This document shows, in pieces, positions 28,170-36,666 of a DNA stretch of 64,000 nt. The stretch lies in NCBI RefSeq assembly GCF_014195585.1, contig NZ_JACICA010000001.1, positions 310,001 to 374,000 on the forward strand, in the 5' to 3' direction. A program made the position numbers and the translations under genes. Source of the DNA: Alloprevotella rava (lineage in GTDB: Bacteria; Bacteroidota; Bacteroidia; Bacteroidales; Bacteroidaceae). Each line of letters opens with the position of its first letter. Within the stretch, counting starts at the first letter, position 1. Below the pieces are notes generated by a model. The model made no database searches. It was not told the origin of the DNA and was given only the letters and a program-made list of their open reading frames with translations.

Positions 28170-29204
28170 TTAACGCATCAAGAACGTGTAATCATCAACA
28201 TTTTGGAGGGCAATACCTGTGCCTTTAGCAACACAAAGGAGAGGATCGTCAGCAACATGGAACGGGATGTTGATTTTCTCCGTCAGTCGCTTGTCAAGTC
28301 CGCGAAGCAGCGCACCGCCACCTGTCAGCCAGATGCCGTTCTTTACGATGTCGGCGTACAACTCTGGTGGAGTGTTCTCCAAGGCGTTGATAACGGCCTG
28401 TTCGATACGAGCGATGCTCTTTTCGAGGCAGTGAGCGATCTCTTGATAGCAGACGGGCACTTCCATAGGCATTGCGGTGATGCGGTTCGGCCCGTAAACC
28501 ACGTAGTCCTCAGGGGCGTTCTCCGTTAGGTCTGTCAGGGCTGCACCCACATTGATTTTGATGCGCTCTGCCATACGTTCACTGACGCGTACGTTGTGCT
28601 GGCGGCTCATATACTCTTGGATGTCGGCCGTGAAGTCGTCACCAGCCATCTTTATAGAGTTGTTGGAAACGATTCCACCCAAGGAAATCACGGCGATCTC
28701 CGTTGTACCGCCACCTATGTCCACAATCATGTTTCCCTCGGGGGCGTTTACATCGATGCCCACACCGATGGCGGCAGCCATAGGTTCGTAGATCAGATAG
28801 ACATCTCGGCCGCCTGCGTGCTCAGCTGAGTCGCGCACAGCACGAAGTTCCACCTCGGTAGAACCGGAAGGAACACCAATGACCATCCTGAGGGAGGGAG
28901 AGAAGAGGCGGCGGCCCGAATGGACCATTTTGATAAGGCCACGGATCATTTGCTCGCAGGCATTGAAGTCGGCAATAACGCCGTCGCGCAGGGGGCGAAT
29001 AACGTGGATCTTATTGTTAGTCTTCTCGTACATCAATTTAGCCTTCTGACCCACTGCCAGTAGTTTGTCTGAATGTTGGTCCAGAGCTACTACGGACGGC
29101 TCATTGACTGCTATCTGTTCATTTGCAATGATGATGGTGTTTGCAGTACCTAAGTCCATCGCTAGCTCCTGTGTGAAGGAGAAAAAATTGCTGAAGAAAC
29201 TCAT
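28170..29204 (-). CDS. mreB: Rod shape-determining protein MreB (actin homologue)
   Basis: 344 residues with the actin-fold nucleotide motifs DLGTANTIII, PSVVA, VDIGGGTTEIAVISLGG and WLTGGGALLRGLDKRL. It forms membrane-bound filaments that direct side-wall synthesis. It is the first shape gene, 20 bp downstream of the purH fragment-type gene. Confidence 0.97.
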   Translation of the reverse strand: MSFFSNFFSFTQELAMDLGTANTIIIANEQIAVNEPSVVALDQHSDKLLAVGQKAKLMYEKTNNKIHVIRPLRDGVIADFNACEQMIRGLIKMVHSGRRLFSPSLRMVIGVPSGSTEVELRAVRDSAEHAGGRDVYLIYEPMAAAIGVGIDVNAPEGNMIVDIGGGTTEIAVISLGGIVSNNSIKMAGDDFTADIQEYMSRQHNVRVSERMAERIKINVGAALTDLTENAPEDYVVYGPNRITAMPMEVPVCYQEIAHCLEKSIARIEQAVINALENTPPELYADIVKNGIWLTGGGALLRGLDKRLTEKINIPFHVADDPLLCVAKGTGIALQNVDDYTFLMR

Positions 29205-29224
29205 TGTCTATTTTCTGCTGTTAT

Positions 29225-29818
29225 TTATTTCGTAAACCATTCGTGGATAGCCGTATCATAGTGGCTGGAAGTAGCAAAAGCCCGCTCGGCAAAATGCTTG
29301 CGCTGTTCAACATCTGTTTTAGCACCTTGCTTCTTGAGGATGTTGAGGAATTCAGCATACTCGTGTTTGCTAGGAATGATAACAACGTCGTTGAAGTTCT
29401 TAGCTGCAGCGCGAATCAGGCTGATGCCGCCGATGTCGATCTTTTCTATAATCTCCTCTGCACTACCTCCGTTCTTCACTGTCTCCTCGAAAGGATAGAG
29501 GTCAACAAGGACGAGGTCGATTTGCGGTATGGCATACTTCAGCATCTCGGCTTGATCTTCTGCCAAACCACGACGGCCCAGGATTCCACCAAACACTTTG
29601 GGGTGTAGCGTCTTGACGCGGCCGCCTAGGATGGAGGGATATGTGGTTAGTTCCTCTACTTTCTGGCAGGGAAACCCTAAATCTTCGATAAACTGCTGTG
29701 TGCCGCCGGTTGAGACTAGTTTGACACCTTTCTCATGAAGTGTTTTGAGGATTTCCTCAAGGCCGTCCTTGTGGAAAACTGAAATCAGGGCGGTTCTGAT
29801 AGGTTTAGTGCTAGACAT
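29225..29818 (-). CDS. purH: Stand-alone IMP cyclohydrolase (N-terminal domain of PurH)
   Basis: 197 residues from the ATG at 29818. An upstream in-frame ATG (29848) overlaps the promoter. The MGS-like IMP cyclohydrolase domain is complete: KPIRTALISVFHKDGLEEI, STGGTQQFIEDLG, GGRVKTLHPKVFGGIL, GGISLIRAAAKNF and a C-terminal AFATSSHYDTAIHEWF. The AICAR transformylase domain that normally follows (PurH about 510 aa) is absent. The gene stops at the domain border, 20 bp before mreB. The other activity must come from another locus. Confidence 0.85.
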   Translation of the reverse strand: MSSTKPIRTALISVFHKDGLEEILKTLHEKGVKLVSTGGTQQFIEDLGFPCQKVEELTTYPSILGGRVKTLHPKVFGGILGRRGLAEDQAEMLKYAIPQIDLVLVDLYPFEETVKNGGSAEEIIEKIDIGGISLIRAAAKNFNDVVIIPSKHEYAEFLNILKKQGAKTDVEQRKHFAERAFATSSHYDTAIHEWFTK

Positions 29819-29846
29819 AAAAGATGTTTGAAACGTTTCGGAGTGC

Positions 29847-29878
29847 AAAGTTACGAGATTTTATCATACCAAAGCAAC
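29847..29878 (-). promoter_or_regulatory. Promoter of the purH-mreBCD-mrdA-rodA operon
   Basis: On the minus strand, TTGCTTTG is followed after about 16-21 bp by TAACTTTG, the Bacteroidetes -33/-7 pattern. The -7 box ends about 29 bp before the ATG at 29818. Confidence 0.6.
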
Positions 29879-30009
29879 AGTCCTATTATATTATTTATTA
29901 AAATCTTAAGCATTGTAAAATAATCTCTTATTCTACGGCCTCGAGAATGGCTTGAAATCCAACTCAGAGCAAAGTTGTTCTCAGATGAGTCCGCCTCGTC
30001 CGCCCCGTC

Positions 30010-30100
30010 CAATAAGGATGTTTGAGAATACAATAAGGCTATCCGTGGACATCCTTATTGCGTCGGCTGGCACAATAAGGCTATCGGCTGACGCGATAAG
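30010..30100. repeat. Phased CAATAAG/CTTATTG array, locus C
   Basis: CAATAAG 30010 and 30031, CTTATTG 30054, CAATAAG 30073 and CGATAAG 30094 give steps of 21, 23, 19 and 21 bp. The region 29880-30413 has no other recognisable feature. Confidence 0.85.
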
Positions 30101-30413
30101 GAAATTGACGGAAAAAAGCGGGCTGTTTTTGTTTAGAAATAGGAAAATGGGCATTTTCCTATCAAAATCCGCACTATCTGCATCAGTCTGCGTGGGCCGA
30201 CGGCGTGCATTTTCTGACAGATACTGCGGATTTTTATATTGTTAACATCTATTTCACCCTAAGCCAATGTCAAAAAATGGGCGGGTTTGTTATAGGGCGG
30301 AATTCTTACTATTTGCAGGAATCTCTATCCTATCTTATGGGAGCATACTTATAGGAGAATGGTGATTTTCTCCTTTGTGTCAAGCTCTCCGATGCTCTTG
30401 CTGGGAGCAGCCC

Positions 30414-30962
30414 TTATTCCGCCGTTTCGGGCTTGCGGAAGAAGGAGAAATTAACGCTGCCGTAGGAACGATGCTCTAAGAACTCCGGCAGGTGGTTGAA
30501 GTCGTGGTTTTTGCCATGTTCGAGAATGAAGAGTCCGCCTGGCTTGAGACAATCGCTCTTCAAGATACGTTCTGGCAGCTCAGGCAACTCTGGCAGCGCG
30601 TAAGGCGGATCGGCAAAAACAAGTTCGAAGGGTTGCCGACAGCGTTCGATGAATTTGAGCGCATCGCCCTGCAAGGGATTGGCTGCTTCGTCGTTGAGTT
30701 CGCGCAGTACGGAACGGATAAACAAGTAGTGCTGGCGATCCTTCTCCACAGTGGTCACCTGCGGGCATCCGCGGGAGAGCAACTCAAGCGTGATACTCCC
30801 CGTGCCTCCGAAGAGGTCGAGCGCAGTGGTTTTCTCAAAGTCGAGGTACGACCGCAGTACGTTGAACACATTTTCCTTGGCAAAGTCGGTCGTTGGACGG
30901 GCTTTGAAAGTGCGCGGCACGTCGAAGCGGCGGCCTTTATATTTTCCAGTAATTACTCGCAT
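30414..30962 (-). CDS. rsmD: 16S rRNA (guanine966-N2)-methyltransferase RsmD
   Basis: 182 residues. It starts MRVITGKYKGRRFDVP, has RPTTDFAKENVFNVL, the SAM motif ALDLFGGTGSITLELLSRG and the catalytic FADPPYALPEL (DPPY). These are diagnostic of RsmD. Its start lies 3 bp after the DUF3822 stop, so the two are co-transcribed. Confidence 0.95.
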   Translation of the reverse strand: MRVITGKYKGRRFDVPRTFKARPTTDFAKENVFNVLRSYLDFEKTTALDLFGGTGSITLELLSRGCPQVTTVEKDRQHYLFIRSVLRELNDEAANPLQGDALKFIERCRQPFELVFADPPYALPELPELPERILKSDCLKPGGLFILEHGKNHDFNHLPEFLEHRSYGSVNFSFFRKPETAE

Positions 30963-30965
30963 GGC

Positions 30966-31766
30966 TTATTCCATCAAGAAAGTTATCATATCATAGGGCA
31001 CACCAGGAGTAGTTGCCACAATGGAACGGTTGTATTCAGCCGTAGGATTAACGCCATAGACGTTTGCTGCAAACTGTCGGAAATATTCTACCGTCTTTTC
31101 GCGTTCAGCCTTATTACCCGTGATAAAGAAAGTGTCATGGCGCAGGTCTGCCCCCAGCTTTTGGGCCGCATTAAAAGTATAATAAGCCGCATCTGTAGTG
31201 TTGTGAATCTCGTAAGTATTGATGAGTTCAAGTCGGGTATGACTAAAAGCCGCAAAGTCCATCGTGTTGTTGTGTAGATAGCAGAAAAAGCGGCGGCCAG
31301 TACCATTGCTCAACCCTTTCTGGGAGAGATGGGCCAGCAGCGAGGTGAGCGCGGAGGTGTAGTGGACTTCTCCGAACACTTCCTCTATGGCGCGGCAAAT
31401 TTCCTCCTTCATACCGTAGAGCAGAACAGCATTGGCACACGGCAAAGTATCGTAGAACACGCGGTGGGGACGCTCCTGCTGGAATACATATTTATATATG
31501 TTCGTGCAGTCCTCCTCTTGAAAGTCGGCCAGCGGTACGGGAGTGACGGGTCGGCAGCAGAGAATCTCAATGTGACTGGTTGGAGCCTGCAATAGTTCCT
31601 CGCGATCCATGGCTTCACGCAGGTTTTGCAGCAACGAGAACTCTTGGCGCAGTTGCCAGGAGGAGAAAGCAAAGAGCGGTTCGCGGCGCAGTTCGTAGCG
31701 CGCAAAGCAGAGGCGAGTGTCAGATACTCGAATGGTGAGCTTTGTGGGAAAGTGACTCGTTTCCAT
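30966..31766 (-). CDS. DUF3822 family protein
   Basis: 266 residues resembling the Bacteroidetes DUF3822 family, thought to have an ASKHA (actin/hexokinase-like) fold. Typical segments are LTIRVSDTRLCFARYE near the start, FYDTLPCANAVLLYGMKEE, and FFCYLHNNTMDFAAFSHTRLELINTYE. No biochemical role is established. It sits directly upstream of rsmD, a common arrangement in the order. Confidence 0.8.
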   Translation of the reverse strand: METSHFPTKLTIRVSDTRLCFARYELRREPLFAFSSWQLRQEFSLLQNLREAMDREELLQAPTSHIEILCCRPVTPVPLADFQEEDCTNIYKYVFQQERPHRVFYDTLPCANAVLLYGMKEEICRAIEEVFGEVHYTSALTSLLAHLSQKGLSNGTGRRFFCYLHNNTMDFAAFSHTRLELINTYEIHNTTDAAYYTFNAAQKLGADLRHDTFFITGNKAEREKTVEYFRQFAANVYGVNPTAEYNRSIVATTPGVPYDMITFLME

Positions 31767-31849
31767 AGGATGTCAGAATGAATATGTTGCGCAAAAATGC
31801 AGGAGGTATAGGATTGTTCGTGAGGAAGTGGCGCGGGGGTCAAGGTGGC

Positions 31850-32263
31850 TTATGTCGATTGTTGCCCATCGCCTATATGCTCGTCGGAGCGACTTTCAAA
31901 GACAGGCTTTAGTAGGAAGTGGCCGAGCGGAATTGCCGCAAACGCACCAAGGCTATTGGCCAAGAGATCGGCCCAATCCCCGCTCCTGTAAGTTGTCTGC
32001 GATTGCAAAATTTCTATTGCCCCACTCATTAGGATAGGTGCTATAACCGCGAAGCAGGCGAGCCAGCGAAAATCTTCTCGCCCTGTGGCTTTGAGACGTT
32101 CCCACCAGATGGTGGAGCAAGTGCCAAAGTACATCGCGAAATGAACCAGCTTGTCGATGTTGGGAATACTGACACTCGGCATTCCATCGGCTGTGTCGAA
32201 GCATAGCACCCAGATGAGCACCACGCAGATAAGCGAGAACGGATATTGCCTAAGTATGCGCAT
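31850..32263 (-). CDS. VanZ-like membrane protein
   Basis: 137 residues from the ATG at 32263; TTG/GTG alternatives upstream overlap the DUF4250 stop. It has about four helices and the VanZ-type text NIDKLVHFAMYFGTCSTIWW plus GAIEILQSQTTYRSGDWADLLANSLGAFAAI. VanZ-like proteins are linked to teicoplanin resistance in enterococci, but most family members have no assigned role. It follows the DUF4250 gene within 5 bp. Confidence 0.8.
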   Translation of the reverse strand: MRILRQYPFSLICVVLIWVLCFDTADGMPSVSIPNIDKLVHFAMYFGTCSTIWWERLKATGREDFRWLACFAVIAPILMSGAIEILQSQTTYRSGDWADLLANSLGAFAAIPLGHFLLKPVFESRSDEHIGDGQQST

Positions 32264-32268
32264 CGGTA

Positions 32269-32445
32269 TCACCAAAATTTATTATGTTCCGAGGAGTATT
32301 CGAAACCGGCTGTAGCCAGTTGTTTTTCGATACTTGTGCGCTCAACATCCTCTTTCTTGCAGAGTTCGTCGAGCGACTTATAGTTGTCGCGGAGTTTCAT
32401 ATTGATGACGCTGTATAGCATCATGGGATCTTTGGGTAGTTCCAT
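32269..32445 (-). CDS. DUF4250 family small protein
   Basis: 58 residues from the ATG at 32445 (MELPKDPMMLYSVINMKLRD); the longer frame upstream is not family-like. The pattern ELPKDPxMLxSxxNxKLRDxYxSLDxLC and a C-terminal GFEYSSEHNKFW match DUF4250, small helical proteins of unknown function. Confidence 0.8.
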   Translation of the reverse strand: MELPKDPMMLYSVINMKLRDNYKSLDELCKKEDVERTSIEKQLATAGFEYSSEHNKFW

Positions 32446-32582
32446 ATGTGTTGAGATGCAAATTAAAGAAGTCAGAACGTAAGCTGAAGAAAGCCATCGA
32501 CAAACTAAGGTTGTTGATAGGTATGTACCTGCTACGTTGCTGGGCAGCAAAATTACAAATAATTTTCTACTTTTGTATCACA

Positions 32583-34043
32583 ATGATATACGAAGAACTG
32601 GTTGAACAGATAGCGCAGGAATTTCATTTTCCTTTTACTTCCAAACAGCGCGAAGCCGCAGAGAAACTGGCACGTTTCCTCGTGCTGCCGCGCCCGCAGG
32701 CTGCATTTATCCTTCGGGGCTATGCGGGAACGGGCAAGACCTCACTTGTGGGCGCGCTGGTCAGAGTGATGCAGAAATTGGAGCGGCCTGTCCAGCTGCT
32801 TGCGCCTACGGGACGAGCGGCCAAGGTGTTTAGTGCCCACGCAGGTACTGCTGCCTATACGATTCATAAGACCATCTATCGGCAGCAAAGCTTTAACGGT
32901 GAGGGGACGCGCTTTTCGCTCGGCTTCAATAAGTTTCCCTACACGCTTTTTATAGTTGACGAGGCTTCCATGCTGAGCAATCAGGGCGGCATGGGGAGTA
33001 TCTTCGGAACGGGCCTACTGCTCGATGACCTTCTCCAATATGTCTATGGTACTGAGGGTTGTAAACTGCTCTTTGTGGGCGATACGGCGCAGTTGCCGCC
33101 AGTGGGGGAGGACGAAAGCCCTGCGCTTCGTGCCGATGTGCTTCGCACCTATGGTTTGGATGTTGATGAGGCCGATTTGACAGAAGTTATGCGCCAGTCG
33201 AAAGGTTCTGATGTGCTGAGCGGTGCCACTCGTTTGCGCGAACATTTATCCGCGGGATTACTGGATATGCCCGTGATTCAAGGAAGTAGGCGCGGAGAGG
33301 TGCGCTTCCTGCCCGGAGATGAACTTATAGAGACACTTGTCGACGCGTACAGTGATTATGGAACGGGCGACACCATAGTAGTGACACGCTCCAATAAGCG
33401 GGCCAATGTCTACAATGGAGGAATCCGCGCGCGCATCTTTGATCGTGAAGACCAGCTGGCTCGTGGCGATTTGGTGATGGCTGTGAAAAACAATTATTTC
33501 TGGACCGAGCAATTACTAAAGACGCTCGGAAAGGACGAGCACTTACCTTTCGATTTCATTGCAAATGGAGATACGGCCGAAGTTGTTAGTATTCGCAACG
33601 TGCACGAGCAATATAGCTTTCATTTTGCTGATGCCACGCTTCGCTTTCCGGATTATAACGACTACGAGATGGACTGTCGCGTCCTGCTTGATACGCTGAC
33701 CAGCGAGTCGCCTTCTCTGACGAACGAAGAGCAGGAACGTCTCTTTCAAAACGTACTGGCCGACTATGCTTTTCTCCCAACGAAGAAAGAACGCATGAAG
33801 CAGCTCCGCCAAGACCCTTATTATAATGCATTGCAGCTCAAATATGCTTACGCCGTAACTTGTCATAAGGCGCAGGGCGGGCAGTGGAGCCGCGTTTTTG
33901 TGGACCAAGGCTATCTGCCGCCCGATATGGATTCGACAGCGTATCTGCGGTGGCTTTACACTGCCTTTACGAGAACCACCGGCAGACTCTATCTTGTGAA
34001 CTGGCCGGAGAATCAACGCGACGAACTTGAGGAGGATTTCTGA
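32583..34043 (+). CDS. RecD-like DNA helicase (superfamily 1)
   Basis: 486 residues from the ATG at 32583, with a TACTTTTG promoter box 8 bp upstream. The Walker A is GYAGTGKT (Lys52), followed by LLAPTGRAAKVF, VDEASMLSN (Walker B), FVGDTAQLPPVG, and C-terminal YAVTCHKAQGGQWSRVFVDQG and YTAFTRTTGRLYLV. These are helicase motifs I to VI in RecD2 style without the long N-domain. It is a probable 5'-3' helicase in repair; its partner is unknown. Confidence 0.88.
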   Translation: MIYEELVEQIAQEFHFPFTSKQREAAEKLARFLVLPRPQAAFILRGYAGTGKTSLVGALVRVMQKLERPVQLLAPTGRAAKVFSAHAGTAAYTIHKTIYRQQSFNGEGTRFSLGFNKFPYTLFIVDEASMLSNQGGMGSIFGTGLLLDDLLQYVYGTEGCKLLFVGDTAQLPPVGEDESPALRADVLRTYGLDVDEADLTEVMRQSKGSDVLSGATRLREHLSAGLLDMPVIQGSRRGEVRFLPGDELIETLVDAYSDYGTGDTIVVTRSNKRANVYNGGIRARIFDREDQLARGDLVMAVKNNYFWTEQLLKTLGKDEHLPFDFIANGDTAEVVSIRNVHEQYSFHFADATLRFPDYNDYEMDCRVLLDTLTSESPSLTNEEQERLFQNVLADYAFLPTKKERMKQLRQDPYYNALQLKYAYAVTCHKAQGGQWSRVFVDQGYLPPDMDSTAYLRWLYTAFTRTTGRLYLVNWPENQRDELEEDF

Positions 34044-34134
34044 GCATACATCAGTTTTTTTCACCACTACAATAGGGTAAGGCTTTTCCTACTCTTTCTT
34101 CTTCCAAATAATTTTGAAGAAATCTATTAATAAC

Positions 34135-35016
34135 ATGATTCAAAGTATTAGATGTCACATTAAAAAGACGTATAAAATTATATTTATAGTATTATTTATT
34201 ATAATTTTTTGTCTGCTGTTGGGTTACATAATACTTGACAGTGCTTTGGTGACCTCTACTTATGGTAGGGTTTATTTTTCCAATAGTAATAATGGCATTA
34301 TAATTAAGAATGGGTTTATCTTTGATACAGGAGCAAATGGCTCTTGTTTTTCGAACACTAAAGATATAGAAATGTCTGTATTTTTATTTCCTATCTTTAT
34401 TTCGGATACTTATGGATCCCAAAAAATAGTTCCTGCTTTTTTTGGAAAGAAATTAAGTATTAATGATAAAGTGTCATTTCATAATTTTATTTTTATATCT
34501 TCTCCTGAAGTTTTTTCTAATCATTCTTTTATGAATATAAAAGGAATTATAGGAATGAATATGATTTACAAGACAAATTTTTATATTTCTTTTGTAGATA
34601 ATTATATAGAGTTTATGCCGAAAGACTCGATCATGAATTTTCCTATATCTGCAATTTGTTTGAATTTTGAAGATTCGATTACACCGACTTGTTCAATGAA
34701 GATAGGGAATGTTGTATTTGATAATATATTAATAGATACCGGATTTGATAGAGATTTGGCTTTAAAAGAATCCGACATTGATAACTATTTTAATTTGTTG
34801 AGTGATTATACAACGAATATAACCACTAACAATACATTATTTAATGTGAAAGAAATTAAAACAATATCTTTTAATAGATTAAGATTGAATTTACGAGAAT
34901 ATAAAGATGTTGTAATTATTTCAAGTAATAAAAGGCTCTTAGGCTTAAAGTTTTTTAAACGTTTTAATCATGTCTTTTGGAATAACAAGGATAGAAAAGT
35001 ATATTTTTGGAATTAA
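34135..35016 (+). CDS. Membrane-anchored double-DTG aspartic protease-like protein
   Basis: 293 residues from the ATG at 34135 (a TTG at 34114 is also in frame). One membrane helix (about 15-36) is followed by an extracytoplasmic domain with two catalytic-type triads: Asp64-Thr-Gly in FIFDTGANGS and Asp201-Thr-Gly in ILIDTGFDRD. Each is followed by a Leu/Ile-Gly segment (GIIGMNMI and LLGLKFFKRF), so this resembles a two-lobe pepsin-type or duplicated retropepsin layout. The DNA is far more AT-rich than its neighbours, suggesting foreign origin. Substrate unknown. It could also be a catalytically silent retropepsin-fold domain. Confidence 0.7.
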   Translation: MIQSIRCHIKKTYKIIFIVLFIIIFCLLLGYIILDSALVTSTYGRVYFSNSNNGIIIKNGFIFDTGANGSCFSNTKDIEMSVFLFPIFISDTYGSQKIVPAFFGKKLSINDKVSFHNFIFISSPEVFSNHSFMNIKGIIGMNMIYKTNFYISFVDNYIEFMPKDSIMNFPISAICLNFEDSITPTCSMKIGNVVFDNILIDTGFDRDLALKESDIDNYFNLLSDYTTNITTNNTLFNVKEIKTISFNRLRLNLREYKDVVIISSNKRLLGLKFFKRFNHVFWNNKDRKVYFWN

Positions 35017-35137
35017 ATAACGAAGTTTCAGTAGGTGCGGTAGAAAAAGTGGGAGGTGAGGCGTGATATCTTAAATTTTCCCGTATTTTTGCGAAAGAAG
35101 GTAGCGAAGATACTTATCAGAGTAAGAAATAGAAAAA

Positions 35138-36559
35138 ATGTGGACGGAAGTACTTCTATACATATTACTGATTGCATACGCCCTATTCATCATGAGTACG
35201 GCTATAGTCATCGTTTTGGAGAACCGCCAGCCGGCCAAAACTATTGCGTGGCTCATTGTGATATGGCTGTTGCCCATCATAGGCCTTATATTCTTCTATT
35301 TCTTCGGACAAAACGTTCGGCGTGAGCATCATTTCCGCCGACGTGCTTATGACTGCATCACGCAACGTATGTTGGAAGTTTGCGCCGAGCCTTCTACTCG
35401 TGAAATTCCGGCACATTTTCTTCCGCTCGCTGAAGGTATTGAACGGAATCATTATAGTATAATCACAGGCAATAATTCTGCTGTTCTGTTGCCTTCGGGA
35501 CGCGAGTTTCTCCACGCTTTGTTGCGCGCCATTTATGCCGCAAAAAATCACATACATATAGAGACGTATATCATTGAAGACGATGCAATCGGCCAGCTTG
35601 TTGCAGATGCTCTGGCGGACAAGGCACGGGAAGGTGTGGAGGTCCGACTTCTCTACGATGATGTGGGATGTTGGCGTGTCCCTGAGACTTTTTTCCATCG
35701 GCTAGAAAAGGCTGGTGTTCGCTGTGCGGCTTTTGAACCCGTACGTTTCCCTTCTTTGACGCGAAAAGTCAATTATCGCAATCATCGCAAGGTTTGTGTT
35801 ATCGATGGTCATACGGGTTTTATTGGCGGCATGAATCTCGCGCTTCGCTACGCCCCACTTCGCCGTGCCGACTGGTTAGATATGCAGCTGCAGCTCAAAG
35901 GTGAGAGTGTCGGAGTCCTACAACGCGTGTTTCTTTCCGATTGGTATTTTGTAACGGAAGAATTGAAAACGGAGCGGTGCTATTTCCCTCCATCCACAGA
36001 AATTTTTGGTCGACAGCTCACTCAAATAGTTTTCAGCACACCTTTTGCGCAGTATCCAGAGATTGCCTATTCGCTCTCATGGCTCATACAGAACGCTCGC
36101 AAATACATTTATATACAGTCGCCTTACTTTGTTCCGACGGAAGCTTTCTTGCAGGCGTTGCAGACGGCAGCCCTTGTGGGCGTTGACGTGCGTATTATGT
36201 TGCCCGAGAAACCTGATTCTCAATTTCTTCGCTGGGTCAACGAGAGTTTTTTCCAAGATGTACTGATTTCTGGCGTAAGGATATTCCTCTATAAAGGCGG
36301 TTTCCTGCACGCTAAAGTACTCGTTGCCGACGACGAAGTATGTTCTGTCGGATCGGCCAATATGGATTTCCGTAGTTTTGAGAACAATTTCGAGGCCAAT
36401 GCTTACGTTTACAATCAGCAGACAGCAACTAATTTGCGAGATCTCTTTCTGACAGCGCAAGAGGATTGTGAAGAGGTTTGCTACGAGGATTGGAAACACC
36501 GGCCTTTATGGCGGCGTCTGCTCGAATCTCATGCCCGCGTTTTCTCACCTTTGATGTAA
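35138..36559 (+). CDS. cls: Cardiolipin synthase (phospholipase D family)
   Basis: 473 residues. Two N-terminal membrane helices (about 5-27 and 38-58) are followed by two PLD domains with HxK(x)4D motifs: HRKVCVID and HAKVLVAD. The latter is followed by GSANMDFRSFENNFEANAY. It condenses phosphatidylglycerol to cardiolipin at the inner membrane. A TATTTTTG box about 47 bp upstream may be its promoter. Confidence 0.93.
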   Translation: MWTEVLLYILLIAYALFIMSTAIVIVLENRQPAKTIAWLIVIWLLPIIGLIFFYFFGQNVRREHHFRRRAYDCITQRMLEVCAEPSTREIPAHFLPLAEGIERNHYSIITGNNSAVLLPSGREFLHALLRAIYAAKNHIHIETYIIEDDAIGQLVADALADKAREGVEVRLLYDDVGCWRVPETFFHRLEKAGVRCAAFEPVRFPSLTRKVNYRNHRKVCVIDGHTGFIGGMNLALRYAPLRRADWLDMQLQLKGESVGVLQRVFLSDWYFVTEELKTERCYFPPSTEIFGRQLTQIVFSTPFAQYPEIAYSLSWLIQNARKYIYIQSPYFVPTEAFLQALQTAALVGVDVRIMLPEKPDSQFLRWVNESFFQDVLISGVRIFLYKGGFLHAKVLVADDEVCSVGSANMDFRSFENNFEANAYVYNQQTATNLRDLFLTAQEDCEEVCYEDWKHRPLWRRLLESHARVFSPLM

Positions 36560-36666
36560 GTATCAACAGAAAAAACTTGCTGTCCGTTTTTATTATTCTA
36601 ATGAAATATATCCCTTTCAAAATATCGCGGAGAAATACTGTTTTTCTCGGCTTCTCCCATTTTCGC

